A DNA stretch of 64,000 nt, taken from contig NC_054539.1 of assembly GCF_017654505.1 (NCBI RefSeq), positions 66,358,256-66,422,255 on the forward strand, given 5' to 3'. This DNA is from Polyodon spathula. Its lineage: Eukaryota > Chordata > Actinopteri > Acipenseriformes > Polyodontidae. Shown piece after piece: positions 1-12,904 of this stretch. Below the pieces are notes generated by a model. It searched no databases. It was not told the DNA's origin and worked only from the letters and a program-made list of their open reading frames with translations. The position numbers and the translations under genes were made by a program. Each line of letters begins with the position of its first letter. Within the stretch, counting starts at the first letter, position 1.

Positions 1-366
1 TCTTTAAATGTGTTAAATACTCACTACCCTTATATATATTTTAAATGAGGTGCATGCCATCTGTATTTGTGAGCTGGCATTAGACGATGCACCAGATACA
101 TTTTTTTCTAATAATAAATAAGATATAATAAAATTAATACACTGCCCATTTGCTTAATTTCTTCGCCAGGAGTTTTACCCCTTCTGCCATTGCTGTAATA
201 TATGGACACAGGTTTAATTTACAAAACAAGGAAACTGCATTGCCCCCTTCCTCAATATGATCCCCACTGAATCTCTGTATCTGTAGCCAATAGTCTACTA
301 TACTGAACAGAATGACTCCCTTTACTGTGTATATATTCTGAGAACTATACCAATCAATTATATTAT

Positions 367-405
367 CTCTTTCTTTGTTTCTTTCTTTCTTTCTCTCTCT
401 TTTTC
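367..405. repeat. Pyrimidine-rich CTTT/CT microsatellite
   Basis: A pure pyrimidine/T stretch of TTTC and CT units, interrupted once by a G. Confidence 0.75.
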
Positions 406-1339
406 ATCTTAGTAAATGATCACCCCAGCTATCACCACTTTTTTTTTCAAATTTATACAAAACAAATAAGCAATACTGTACATTTTAAGTGGTAAATAGA
501 TGTATGTTCAGCAGCTTGCGGTTGAAAGAGCCTACAATGTAATTGTGTATCGGGGAAAAGCTCCAATACTAATAGAACTATGCAAAGTATATATTTTGAG
601 CCCTCAAGACCTCTTTACGATCTGAAAAGTATACATTTCAGGCCTTGTATATCTATTCGTTTTGCACCACAGTAAAATTATTCATATTTATCTCAGGGCT
701 CATTCCATCAAGTTATGTTTCCACTGAAGGTTTACTCATTCTTAACTGCAAGGTAACTGCTATGTACATACATACTGCAGGGGTTATAACTGATTATTAT
801 GACATAATTCGTGTGTCAGTCCAATTTCATTTCAATGGCCTACACTTTTAACTTGAATCCCAGGGGAATTAAAAAAAATCTACTCCTTAGGACGCCTTCA
901 GAAAACCAAGTCTCTAATGAACACAGTAATGTTTTGTAACAATATGTATTCATTGACCAACCTGGCATAGTAAACACAAAGCTGAAAGACTGTCCTTCAT
1001 TATTTAAATGTACATGTGTTGATATGTGCATTTTCCATTCCTCATGCTGCTCCCTCCACTTCCCCACAGCCATGTACTGGTCAGTACGGTAGTGTGGATG
1101 ATGGTAGGCTTCAGATTTTACTGTAGAATGATAGATTTAGATTTTTATTTATTTTGTTTTTTAATAAAGTGTTGCTCTTTCAGTAATTAGACATATCTTT
1201 ATGTAACTCCAAACACTTTTTTGGTGTTGTTTCTTAAGTTATTCGTTTCTCATTTTGTTTTTGCATGAATTTGTGTGGGTTTTACAACAAACACAGACAG
1301 GGACAGTGGACAGTGGCTAACCCAGGTGCACTGACAACA

Positions 1340-1373
<34 letters not shown>
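1340..1373. repeat. (CA)n microsatellite
   Basis: About 16 uninterrupted CA units. Confidence 0.95.
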
Positions 1374-1375
<2 letters not shown>

Positions 1376-2097
1376 GTAGTTGTCCCTGTCGCTGTGCCTT
1401 GTATTAAAATGAAAAAAAAAAATACTCTGGATTCTTTGTGGGACTATTGATGGAAAAAGTTAGTCGTTGCAGCGTTGGCTAAATTTGACACATGATCCTG
1501 ACAGGTAAACTGCGAGTTCCCTTATCAGAAGATGAACAGCTAGCTATTTTTTAAATCCCTGGTTGTAATCAAGCCCAGGCAGTAATAACTACATAGAGCA
1601 AAATAAGAAAATGGGTTCTGGTAGCCTGTGGGTGGTTTTCTAGATAAAGCGATTACCTTTATTTTTCACATACCGACTCCAACAGTCCACAGCTGCTTAA
1701 TAAACAAAACGATTGGGCGAGAGAGAATGAACAATATATCTGTCAAAAAAACAAATTCCTACACATTTCTTTTAACATATTTTTTCTCTGAGTTAAAAAA
1801 AAAAGAATATGTCTTCAAAATAGAGATTATTAACCTCCTGCTGTGCTTCAAATTGGATTTTGAATGGAGGTTCATGAAACAATTTGGTGCTCCCCAGGAG
1901 CTTCCACCCTGATATGCTGGGGGATGGAGATCTTCTGGGGTCCCCTATTTCTGAGTGCATAGCACTGACATAAGTGTGAATGAATCATTATTCTTCAACC
2001 TCACAAGGTCTTGCTGCTGAAGTGGTTGCTTGAGTAAGTTGTGTTATTTATTATGGGTTGATCCCTGCAGTGTGTTCTATTTTTACATATTGTCCCA

Positions 2098-2240
2098 ATC
2101 TCGGTTCCTGCAGGCAGGCGCATCACACAGGGCGAGGCAATCCACACACAGAGGGGGGCAGGCTTGAACCTGGAACCTCCCGCACTAAAGCATAAGGCCG
2201 ATACCGCTGTACAAAAGAGCCGGCTCCTTTGCAAGAAGTG
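2098..2240 (-). repeat. tRNA-derived SINE, copy A
   Basis: Read on the minus strand it carries a perfect RNA polymerase III B box, GGTTCAAGCC (plus-strand 2161-2170), preceded by an A-box-like segment containing TACAGCGGTATCGGC. A second copy with the same order of blocks is at 37460-37590 on the plus strand. Shared blocks include TTTAGTGCG and CTCGCCCTGTGTGATG. The two copies show this is a dispersed SINE rather than a real tRNA gene. Confidence 0.75.
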
Positions 2241-2424
2241 TATATTGGGCTTATGTCTTTATATAGGATTATGTCACCTACCAGTCCTGCTGCTGCCTTC
2301 CCCTGTGCACGCTACATTATTATTAGTAGTAGTAGTAGTAGGAGTAGTAGTCAATGATATGACAACGGTCAATTACAAATACGTTTTATATAATTTAATT
2401 GGAACGAATCCCGTATCCTGTTAA

Positions 2425-2605
2425 GACCGCCCACGCAGCAATTGACAGGCAGCACAAAATGTCAGTTTATCAGCCGAGATGATTATTGGTTGTTAGTTGT
2501 GTTGGAAATTAATTCTATCCTGTGGTTACTTAAAGCCCAGCCACACAGCATTTGACAGGCTGCACAAAACGTGACAATAAACAGGTTTGCGAGATGATAT
2601 TAAGA
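2425..2605. repeat. Diverged direct duplication, about 65 bp units
   Basis: Two similar segments, roughly 2425-2487 and 2537-2600. Both contain CAGCA(A/T)TTGACAGGC followed by GCACAAAA and later CGAGATGAT. They are separated by about 50 unrelated bases, so this is an old local duplication. Confidence 0.6.
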
Positions 2606-2790
2606 GAGGTCATTTCTCAAAGAACCTGTTGCGCATAGCATGTTTTTTGAAAAATCGTGATAATAAATGGGGTCTGATATTAGCAAGGTGATATAAAATG
2701 GGCTAATCTGTATTTCCTTTGTCCATTTTCTGTATTTGAAGGGGTAAGGCTCAGTTCCGCTCACAAAATAATATTATTTTGATCTGTGTA

Positions 2791-2925
2791 GAGTAGGGGT
2801 GTGCAAAGGGGGTGAATATTGTATAGAGTAGAGGTGTGCAAAGGGGGTGAATATTGTATAGAGTAGAGGTGTGCAAAGGGGGTGAATATTGTATAGAGCA
2901 GAGGTGTGCAAAGGGGGTAAATATT
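2791..2925. repeat. 35-bp tandem repeat, four copies
   Basis: Copies start at 2791, 2826, 2861 and 2896; the last is cut short. Each contains GTGCAAAGGGGGT and ends in GAATATTGTATA, with only one or two differences between copies. Confidence 0.95.
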
Positions 2926-3270
2926 TTGAATCAAAGTGAGGACTGTGTTTGGGCTTTTTGGTTCACATTTGCATGAGAGAAGTGTCAGTGGAATTAAGTC
3001 AAAACTCGTCTTTCACAATATTGGAAAGAATATCAATGGACTCAATACAGAAGGGGTGTATATACTATATAGTATCTGTTACTTTTTTTTACTGACTGTA
3101 AATTTACGGACGGTTGGCAACCCTGCCACCCAGTCACACTGGGATTGCTCTGTGCTGAGGTCATGTACTCCCTGTTTTTTGTGATGGGATCAAAATGTGG
3201 ATGTTTTTCAAAGTTTGATACGAATACAAAAAAAAAACAAGTGAAAATTGTGAGCAGCTCAGGCATATCT

Positions 3271-3322
3271 GATAAATAAGTTATAAAACACTGGGAGATA
3301 AATAAGTTATAAAACACTGGGA
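3271..3322. repeat. Perfect 26-bp tandem duplication
   Basis: The 26 bases at 3271-3296 are repeated exactly at 3297-3322, indicating a recent slippage or duplication event. Confidence 0.95.
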
Positions 3323-4530
3323 TTTTTACAACCAGCTGACCTCTCTTTTGATCTGGTTCCAACCTGAACTAATCTGACAACTAAAAATAAGACACACAGT
3401 AGACCATTCTGAAGGTGATAGGAAAATGTATGTTCGTCAGAAAACAATACCTTAAAGGATTAGTGCCACTTTGATTGGCTCCCTGAGCTATACTTTCTTA
3501 TGGAACAACATGTACAGTGACATTTGGGAGTCAGATGGTTGGCTTAGAAACAGAGTTGAAGGTTGGCCATTGAGCAGCTCTAATACAATCTGAAATAAAA
3601 GGTCAGACAGCAAGCTAACAGTAGATGTTTCAATAAGCCTATTGCTGAAAAATGGGCTGTGCTGAGTGTAGGACTGAGTCAGCACTAGAGTACATGTTGT
3701 ACAGACATCTGTTCCAGACAGCTGGAAGTGACATAAGAAGGCATACTTCCTTTTATGTCATCATGACATCAAGTTACTTTATGGTAACTATTTAGTGATT
3801 CTACAAAACTCAACACAAATCTGCAGTGTCTCCCTTTTCTATGAATAACAGTAACTGTAACAATATAGTATGTTGAAGTTCTGTGGCAATTTAAAGGAGA
3901 CTTGCAAAGAACATTTTAAATGGGAAGATGTGCTGCATTACATTTTATAAGACAACCATTACATATTTGTATGATAGATCATTCTCAATGTCTTTTTAAT
4001 CCAATTTTTTCCATCTCAAGTCTCACTTGTACTCTCTTCCATCAGTCTGCAGTAATAAATAAGACTGCAAGGTGGTGTTGCAATGTCAGTGCTGATAACT
4101 TGCACATGGGTCTTGAAGCTGTGCATGATTATGATGCATGCGCCTGGTAATAACAATAACCGGCTCAGCTGTTAAAGACATTGCCTGCAATTCCCATCCA
4201 TTCTCCCCTTCGCTGAAGTGCCATGGTAGGGTGATTAGGGTAATCGTCCTACAACATGCTCCACCAGGATTTGAATTTCTGAAGGGACGTGTCGGGATGT
4301 GTTGGGTTGTGGGCTTCATATCGGTAGTGTTTTTAAGCCTGAACAATTAATTAGTTCATTAGTGTGGGGAGGAAGGGGCATCTGTTTCTGTATCTGAGGG
4401 CTTAGTGTTAATGTAAACCATGAAACATCAATTTCTTTTTTTGGCATTTCTAGATACTGATAGATTTCATTATTAAGTTTTTTAAGTTAAGTTTTCTGTG
4501 GTCATTTTATATCATTTGGAAATAACAGGG

Positions 4531-4575
<45 letters not shown>

Positions 4576-4576
4576 T

Positions 4577-4627
<51 letters not shown>

Positions 4628-4628
4628 T
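4531..4628. repeat. Compound (TA)n(GATA)n microsatellite
   Basis: About 20 TA units run directly into about 13 GATA units. Confidence 0.95.
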
Positions 4629-7037
4629 TTAGATATCTGTCAATAGGGTGCCAGGATGGCACTGCAGGGATGGCAGTAAGTCTACTATTGTATAGCAGTT
4701 TCACCCATTCTAGGTTATAATACGAGCTTGATTAGCCACAGTGTATGCTGTAGGTGACAAGCTCAGGTGGGTAGGATTTTCAAAATATCGTAAGTCATAA
4801 CTCCAGTTTTAATCAAGAAATAGGTATGTAGCATTGATTTTGACATTTTCAAGCAGTCATTATGCCTATTTCGTTATTAAATAATCGACCTAATTTACGA
4901 AATAATGTTAATACCTTAACGAGCAGGGCTTCTTGCGACTGTTTGCATGGGAATTTAAAAGCAAATTTGTGTTAATTATCATAATTTATCAGGAATTCAT
5001 TTGCACTTGGAAAAAGAGAGTTTTAATTAATGCATCTTGAAACAGAAATTTAACAGACCACGGCTGACGATGCAGAGAGAGAGAGTGTACAGGACCAGAG
5101 TTAATTTCTTACAGACAACCTAGATAATTCAATATTTGTAGTTATGGAAATATTTTAGCCTTTCTATACTTGTGGTTATGAAGGAGATTTATTCGCTTGT
5201 TTTAATCATTTGTAACCCTATGGAACGTTTGTTGTATTGCTAAAATGATATACGGCTGTTTGCACCCAGTGTAATGTTACTACCAAGAAATTATCAATGC
5301 AACTGTAGCCTATTTGAATTCTGCATACGTATGTTATATGACAGCTGACCTCTACTGTAGATTTTATTTGAATTATACAACTGAAATCTTGGTATAGAAA
5401 ACGGCTTTTTAGATATAATAATTAAGTTTCCTTAAATGATTGCGGATTTGCTTTTAACACCTGTGTCTTATCCACACAAGAAGAAAGAACAGACATCAAG
5501 AACACACAGGGATGCACTAGGAATGTGATCGAGATCACTGACATGGATTTTGCCTAAACGTATTTCGTAATGCTGTCAGACTCCCCCCACGTTATGTACA
5601 ACGTACACGTTCACTTTCACGCGTTTGTATGCATATAAAATGTTCTTATAATACTGTAAGTTTTCGATGGCTACTTCTAATCATGTGCAAAGAGTACTAG
5701 AGAAAATACACGATTAGAAGATTCACCGCACAATTAATTATAAACAAATTATGTATTGGGTAGGGAGTTCTATTGTAATTATCTACTGTAATAAATATAT
5801 AATGAAATGTTACACATGTGGTATACATGTATAATAACTAAAAACTACAAACACCAATGGCACTTGAAATGTATATATATAGCCTACAATCGTACATACT
5901 AAAATACATACAAGAATAGATGTCATCATAAGAAAATAAATTCCAACCAATATACAGAGATGGCTTACGGTATTTTTTAGTAAGCTGTGACAAAATATCC
6001 CCCCGAAATGAGGGTAAATGACTAGAGGGGTTTAATTTGTATTATTCAGAATTTTTGTTAATCTATGCCGCCCGATTACCCACATGCCAGACAATTGTAA
6101 ATCAGCCTTTTAGTGTTTAATGTTCTAAATAAGTGTACATTCTGCATGACAAAATGCATAATTATAAATGAAGTCTACAAATTATACAAAAAATAGATAT
6201 TCCCATTATGTTTTTTTCCCATTTGGCTGTTACTCGCTGGTGTTAGAGCCGTATCTCTGTACGCTAGTAGTTCCCATAACAGCGAATTATGCTTCCATTC
6301 ATTTCTCTTGATCTCATTAACATGCATTTTGATTAACGAGTTCCCCTTATTTAGTCATTGAGAAAGGAAGTGATGTAGATGACCTGGGACAATTAAGCTT
6401 TTTAAAGAGAAATGTGTTCATTAACGACCTCATCTACTCAATTTCAAAGCATTAACATATTCATTTAATTAACACATTTTGTTTGAAAATCACTTGCTAC
6501 TAAAGCTCTCGTTACTATAGCATGAGTTCGATACAATAACACCAGCTTTGAAAATCCTGCCCTGTGTCTCTTATTAAACTCATAGTAAAACCAGGAATGG
6601 ATCAAACTGCTATGCAGTGGGAGGCCTGCACTGATTCAGTGTGACCTGTAAGCATGGTATTTACAGTAAGTGGTTCTGGAGGTATATGTAATTATTAGTT
6701 CATCTGTCTGTTCTTAAAAATGGTCAGTAGTCAGGATAAGAAAACCTAACGACTGAGTGTTGCATGACTAACACTGACTAACAACAGGAAAATGCAGCTT
6801 TTATATATTACACGGTGCATGTTGTGTATAAAGTGATTTATTGTTCAAACCAATGTACCTCTCACATTTTGTTCTGCAATATTTAGCTTTTTTAGCTCCC
6901 TTGATAAGGGAGTATAATGAAGTTGCCCTCATTGGTGGAGCTGCTAACTGTAAAGGGCCACTCACAACTGTAAGGCAATACTTAGAAAGCTCTTCTCTTT
7001 GGCCAATCTATAATCAGTTGCATGCTACACATATATA

Positions 7038-8666
7038 CAGTGGCTTGCGAAAGTATTGACCCCCCTTGGCATTTTTCCTATTTTGTTGCCTTACAACCTG
7101 GAATTAAAATTGATTTTTTGGGGGTTTGTATCATTTCATTTACACAACATGCCTACCACTTTGAAGATGCAAAATATTTTTTTATTGTGAAACAAACAAG
7201 AAATAAGACAAAAAAACAGAAAACTTGAGCGTGCATAAGTATTCACCCCCCCAAAGTCAATACTTTGTAGAGCCACCTTTTGCAGCAGTTACAGCTGCAA
7301 GTCTCTTGGGGTATGTATCTATAAGCTTGGCACATCTAGCCACTGGGATTTTTGCCCATTCTTCAAGGCAAAACTGCTCCACTCCTTCAAGTTGGATGGG
7401 TTCCGCTGGTGTACAGCAATCTTTAAGTCATACCACAGATTCTCAATTGGATTGAGGTCTGGGCTTTGACTAGGCCATTCCAAGACATTTAAATGTTTCC
7501 CCTTAAACCACTCGAGTGTTGCTTTAGCAGTATGCTTAGGGTCATTGTCCTGCTGGAAGGTGAACCTCTGTCCCAGTCTCAAATCTCTGGTTTCCCTCAA
7601 GAATTTCCCTGTATTTAGCGCCATCCATCATTCCTTCAATTCTGACCAGTTTCCCAGTCCCTGCCGATGAAAAACATCCCAACAGCATGATGGTGCCACC
7701 ACCATGCTTCACTGTGGGGATGATGTTCTCGGGGTGATGAGAGGTGTTGGGTTTGCGCCAGACATAACGTTTTCCTTGATGGCCAAAAAGCTCAATTTTA
7801 GTCTCATCTGACCAAAGTACCTTCTTCCATATGTTTGGGGAGTCTCCCACATGCCTTTTGGTGAACACCAAACGTGTTTGCTTATTCTTTTCTTTAAGCA
7901 ATGGCTTTTTTTGGGTCACTCTTCTGTAAAGCCCAGCTCTGTGGAGTGTACGGCTTAAAGTGGTCCTATGGACAGATACTCCAATCTCTGCTGTGGAGCT
8001 TTGCGGCTCCTTCAGGGTCTCTTTGTTGCCTCTCTGATTAATGCCCTCCTTGCCTGGTCCATGAATTTTGGTGGGTGGCCCTCTCTTGCCAGGTATGTTG
8101 TGGTGCCTTATTCTTTCCATTTTTTAATAATGGCTTTAATGGTGCTCTGTGGGATGTTCAAAGTTTCGGACATGTTTTTATAACCCAACCCTGATCTGTA
8201 CTTCTCCACAACTTTGTCCCTGACCTGTTTGGAGAGCTCTTTGGTCTTCATGGTGCCGCTTGCTTGGTGGTGCCCCTTGCTTAGTGGTGTTGCAGACTCT
8301 GGGGCCTTTCAGAACAGGTGTATATATACTGAGATCATGTGACAGATCATGTGACACTTAGATTGCACACAGGTGGACTTTATTTAACTAATTATGTGAC
8401 TTCTGAAGGTAATTGGTTGCACGAGATCTTATTTAGAGGCTTAATAGCATAGTGGGTGAATACATATGCACGCACCAATTTTCCGTGATTTACTTTTTAG
8501 AATTTTTTTAAACAAGTTTTTTTCTTTCATTTCACTTCACCAATCTGGACTATTTTGTGTATGTCCATTACATGAAATCCAAATAAAAATCCATTTTAGT
8601 TCCAGGTTGTAAGGCAACAAAATAGGAAAAATGCCAAGGGGGGGTCAATACTTTCGCAAGCCACTG
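7038..8666 (-). mobile_element. Tc1/mariner-like DNA transposon, copy 1
   Basis: The element is bounded by inverted termini starting CAGTGGCTTGCGAAAGTATT and is flanked on both sides by the TA dinucleotide that Tc1 elements duplicate on insertion (7036-7037 and 8667-8668). It is 1629 bp long. The inverted homology continues inward for roughly 80 bases. The transposase lies on the minus strand. A second copy of the same family is at 46565-48211. Confidence 0.93.
7257..8251 (-). pseudogene. Tc1-type transposase, frameshifted
   Basis: The reading frame would start at the ATG at 8251 and end at the TGA at 7257. Recognisable parts are the paired-like DNA-binding region, the first catalytic Asp motif [11 protein letters not shown], the second Asp in [10 protein letters not shown], and the catalytic Glu in [15 protein letters not shown], which is the DD34E arrangement of Tc1 transposases. 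Compared with the sister copy at 46797-47814 there is a deletion before the block [16 protein letters not shown] and another frame change near 7560 after LEGN. The protein is therefore not made in one piece. Its end matches that of the sister copy. Confidence 0.9.
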
Positions 8667-8766
8667 TAAATGTGTACATACATTCACAAGTAAAATATTG
8701 CAACAGAAAGGTGTGCAATATAAACAACCATAGAAATTGACATGGATTAATTGGCAGTCTTTTCAA

Positions 8767-8802
8767 AATATATATATATATATATATATTATATATTATA
8801 TA

Positions 8803-8833
<31 letters not shown>
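8767..8833. repeat. (TA)n followed by (CA)n microsatellite
   Basis: TA-rich tract to about 8804, then about 14 AC units to 8833. It lies 100 bp outside the Tc1 right end. Confidence 0.9.
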
Positions 8834-8834
<1 letters not shown>

Positions 8835-11005
8835 TGGATGGCATAATTAATATTGCATTGTTGTTCCTTTTTATTTGAAAGGCGATTTTTACTTTAAAAA
8901 TCATGCAATCATCATATGTTCACCATCCATTAGCAATTCCAGGTCTTTGTTCCAGTGCCAGCACTAATGGATTAAAGCAAATAAATAAATCAGATCCTGC
9001 CTGGTTATTTTTTTCTTCTGCATTTACTGCTCTCATCATCACATCTTTGATTCTGGAGATATTCTATGGAAGAATCAATAACAACTTTTTCATCTTCCTC
9101 CAAAGCAGTTTCAAGCCTGAGATGATTGGTAATTGACTATTTTAACCAGAGTACAGACCCAGCGTATATGTGTTTTAGGTGAGGAATACTATGTCATTTG
9201 ACTGTGCTGGTTGACCAGCTCCCATTCCCATCTTGTGCCTATTTACCTTAATAGGCATGTGGTTTTGGTTGCTTTAGATGGGTGGAATCAGAGATAAGAA
9301 TTTCCTTGTAGACCTTCAAAACATCCACATTGATGTGTGATACATTATTTATAACTATAACTGTAACTGCATCATATATTACAACAATCCTCTTAACACA
9401 TAACATTTGAATCCTCTAAATAAAGGAAACTCTTTGGCTTTGCAAATACCATATCTTCGTAGCTTAACAGAAAATGAAGTCGAAAAAAATGGGTTCAGTT
9501 TTGGGATTCCAGCGTAGGCTTTGTGATGAGGTAGTGCATTTATTAAAAAACAAAGCTGTTATTTTAAAACAGATTGCACGAGATGACTGGGCTGAGCTGA
9601 GCATTAATGGGACCATCTCATTTATCACTGTCAGAGATGGGTAGAGAGAAAGAAAGAGAGAGAGAGCGCCAGAGTATCCCTGCTCATCTGCTGCTTGCAT
9701 GCATGTTGCGACTCACATGGCCTGAAGGCAAGATTGTGTGCATTTGTGAGGGGGGAGGTGTGAGCTAGAGATACCACTGCACTGCTTCATGCCTCCAGAT
9801 CAGGATGCTTTCACAATCAAAATATGTAGCTCTCTGCCAACATATTTTTCAAACAAATAAGAGCAAAATATTTTTACAGCATAATTTTGTCACTTTTAAA
9901 GACAAAATGGCAACCCCCCACCACTACCACATGCACACCTCTTTAAAAAAATATATTATTTTCCAAACCCAGCTGATGTAGAAACTTAAGGAGAACAAAG
10001 TGGATCAGCCAATAAAAAAACATTTTTAAGATGGGCTTTCTGCACCTTTACATGTTGAATTCAGTTCATTCAACAGCAGGATCTGCCGATCCCTTAGGCA
10101 AAAACAGTGGTGAGGATGCTCATTGTTCAATGCAAAGAAAGGAGATATACCACAATAGTTAGCATGAGACACAGCTTCAGAAAGAGGTTGATTCTGTGGT
10201 CAAAAGGGACTAAGAACAACACACCTACATCCACAGAAGCTGGAGCAGGGCCTGAAAGTCTTTGTCTGTCAGAGATTTCATTCAAATGGTCTTTGTTCCT
10301 TTGGTTGCCTTCCTCGTATAGGGCTCACCCCAACAGCATGATCCGCACACAAAAGGCCCTGCGGTTTGATTGTGTGATATGTGGAACATGATGATTTGGC
10401 TGCATTCCTCCTTTCCTGCTATGCTGCCTAGGGTATTGTGTTTTCTCTGCTGTTTTGCAGCATACAGGCTCAGCAGGATTGCAGCTCTGGGCTATACTGC
10501 ATGCTGAGTTTTCAATGGCTGTAGGCAGCTGCCAGCAACCATCCCCTCTCCAGTAGGAGAGCTAATGTAACTTTTTTTAGCAAACTCATAACAATGAGAC
10601 CAGACAATGTCTATATATAGCTTTTCTCTAGGGAATGAAGTTTATTCAATTAATCTAAACAACAGTAGATCTTCATACCACCACTAACATTTGCATAGCA
10701 AGGTTATGAAAATCAAGCATCTGATAGTGCATGTGAGTCTCTGTAGGGCATTTCTGTCTGTAAATATGGGTTAAAAGCCAGGAAGGTAAGAGGATGTTAA
10801 TGGATGTCAGACTTTCGACCCACTACCATATAGATTAATTGAATATACCTAAGTGTGTTTGAAGTTTCAGTCTGAATTTTTTTATTTGAGAAGTTCTACA
10901 AAGAAGTACAGTGGACAAGGAATTCAAATTAATCACTCTTTTACTAGCCAAAATGAGCACCATCTTCCTATGTCAGTACTATGCAAGAGAAAGTAGCAAT
11001 ATATA
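8834..11005. other. Noncoding DNA, no gene recognised
   Basis: No exon, RNA gene or mobile element was recognised. A short purine (GA-rich) tract lies at 9638-9666. Short open frames here show no recognisable domain. Confidence 0.55.
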
Positions 11006-11297
11006 CAGTGCCGATAGAAAGTTTACACCCCCTTGAAATTTTTTCACATTATGTTGTCAGTGCCTCAGAGTTTCATGCATTTAAATGAGGATTTTTTCCC
11101 ACTTATCTACAGACCATACTGGGCGGACAGCAATCTTCAAGTCATGCCACAAATTTTCGATTGGACGTAGGTTGGGGCTCCAACTGGGCCACTGAAGGAC
11201 ATTTACCTTTTTGTTCCTTAACCACTCCAGTGTAGCTTTGGCTGTTTGATTTGAGTTGTTGTCATGCTGAAAGTTGAACTTCCATCCCAGTTTCATA
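11006..11297 (-). mobile_element. Truncated Tc1-like element
   Basis: A left terminus beginning CAGTGCCGATAGAAAG follows a TA at 11004-11005. The minus strand then encodes a Tc1 transposase C-terminal part with the second-Asp motif region (FQHDNN) and the catalytic Glu motif (RPIENLWHDLK). The homology stops at about 11297, just before a TA tract and the left end of the next element, so the N-terminal half and the other terminus are missing. Confidence 0.8.
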
Positions 11298-11309
11298 TAT
11301 ATATATATA

Positions 11310-12787
11310 CAGTGCCTTGCAAAAGTATTCAGACCCCTGACCAATTATCTCATATTACCGAATTACAAATGGTACATTGAAATTTTGTTCTGTTTGATAT
11401 TTTATTTTTAAACACTGAAACTTATTATTGAATCAATTATTGTAAGGTTACATTGGTTTTATGTTGGGAAATATTTTTAAGAAAAATAAAAAACTGAAAT
11501 ATCTTGCTTGCAAAAGTATTCAACCCCTGTGCTGTGGAAGCTCCCAGTTTGCACCGTTGAAAGAAATTGCCCTAACGAGGACACAATTAAAGTTGCTGTC
11601 ACATTTTCTGGATAAAAACCCCACTGTTGAAGGATCATTGGTAAGGCTGTGAATCTGAAGGGAAATGAAGACCAAAGAGCATTCTAGAGAAATTACAGAT
11701 AAAGTAATACAAATGCATAGATTAGGAAATGGGTACAAAATAATATCCAAAGTTTTTCAGATATCCCAGTGAGTACAGTTCGATCAATAATCAGGAAGTG
11801 GAAGCTGCATCACACCACCCAGGCACTGCCAAGAAAAGGCCGTCCCTCAGAACTCAGCACTCAAAAAAGAAGGAGACTTGTGAGAGAAGCCACAGAGGTG
11901 CCAACAATCACTTTGAAGGAGCTACAGAGTTCACTGTCTGGGAGTGGAGTAATAGTGCGCCAGTCAACCATATCAAGAGCTCTGCATAACACTGGCCTGT
12001 ATGGGAGGGTGGCAAGAAAGAAGCCGTTACTCAAAAAGTACCATCTGAAAGCACGTCTGGAGTTTGCCAGAAAGCATGAGAGTGACCCAGCTGCGATGTG
12101 GGAAAAGATTTTGTGGTCAGATGAGACCAAGATAGAGCTTTTTGGCCAAAACTCAAAGCGCTGTGTGGCGCAAACCTAACAGTGCTCATGCCTCAAGACA
12201 CACCATCCCTACAGTGAAGTATGGTGGTGACAGTATCATGCTGTGGGGATACTTCTCATCAGCAGGGACTGGGCATCTTGTTACAATCGAAGGAAGAATG
12301 GATAGAGCAAAATACAGGAAAATACTGCAAGAGAATCAGCTTCACGTCCGCTAAAAAACTGAAGCTTGGGAGGAAATTCACCTTTCAGCAGGACAATGAT
12401 CCCAAGCACAAGGCCAAAGCAACATTGGAATGGCTCAAGAACAAAAAGGTGAATGTCCTACAGTGGCCCAATCAAAGTCCTGATCTCAATCCCATTGAGA
12501 ATCTGTGGCACTATTTGAAAATTTCGGTCCACAAGCGTCGTCCAACCACTCCGACACTGTGTGCAAAGCTAGTACATACTGACCCCAAAAGACTTAAAGC
12601 TGTTATTTCAGCGAAAATTGGCTCTACCAAATATTAATGTGTGGGGGTTGATTTGTCATCTTACAGTAACTGATTTTGAGTATAAATGTTTAAAATAAAA
12701 TATTGAACGGAACGAAATTTCAATGTACCATTTGTAATTTGGTAATATGAGAGAATTGGTCAGGGGTCTCAATACTTTTGCAAGGCA

Positions 12788-12790
<3 letters not shown>
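11310..12790 (+). mobile_element. Tc1/mariner-like DNA transposon, second family
   Basis: Inverted termini starting CAGTGCCTTGCAAAAGTATT lie at both ends, flanked by TA (11308-11309 and 12791-12792). Length is 1481 bp. The inverted homology extends inward through a block with ATGGTACATTGAAATTT. It differs from the 7038 and 46565 family in terminus and protein. The right end abuts a long (TA)n tract, a typical landing site for a TA-specific transposase. Confidence 0.93.
11665..12637 (+). pseudogene. Tc1-type transposase with several frameshifts
   Basis: The likely start is ATG 11665 (MKTKEHS...). The frame is lost near 11765, continues in a second frame from about 11769 (STVRSIIRKWKLHH, the end of the first DNA-binding helix set), shifts again near 12160 after the first catalytic Asp motif [11 protein letters not shown], and again near 12345. 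The final frame carries [18 protein letters not shown] and [15 protein letters not shown] and stops at 12637. All DD34E landmarks are therefore present but spread over at least four frames. This copy cannot make transposase. Confidence 0.92.

Positions 12791-12858
<68 letters not shown>
12791..12858. repeat. (TA)n microsatellite
   Basis: About 34 TA units directly adjoining the Tc1 right end. Confidence 0.97.
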
Positions 12859-12862
<4 letters not shown>

Positions 12863-12904
12863 CAGTTGTAACGTGAAATACATTCCTTAAGAAAATATAT
12901 GTAT

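Larger units (their letters stand above)
1..7037. other. Noncoding flank, no gene recognised
   Basis: AT-rich DNA without a convincing exon. It contains the separately listed microsatellites, a SINE, a 35-bp tandem array and short duplications. The stretches 4860-5060 and 6300-6520 are low in simple repeats and rich in TAAT-type motifs; they could be conserved noncoding elements, but this cannot be shown from one sequence. The first exon of the msra copy that begins at 19690 was looked for here and not found. Confidence 0.6.

Noticed and set aside
4138..4350. Overlapping frames and a GTTCAAATCC-like box on the minus strand at about 4270
   Set aside because: Could be a SINE remnant, but no second landmark or repeat copy supports it.
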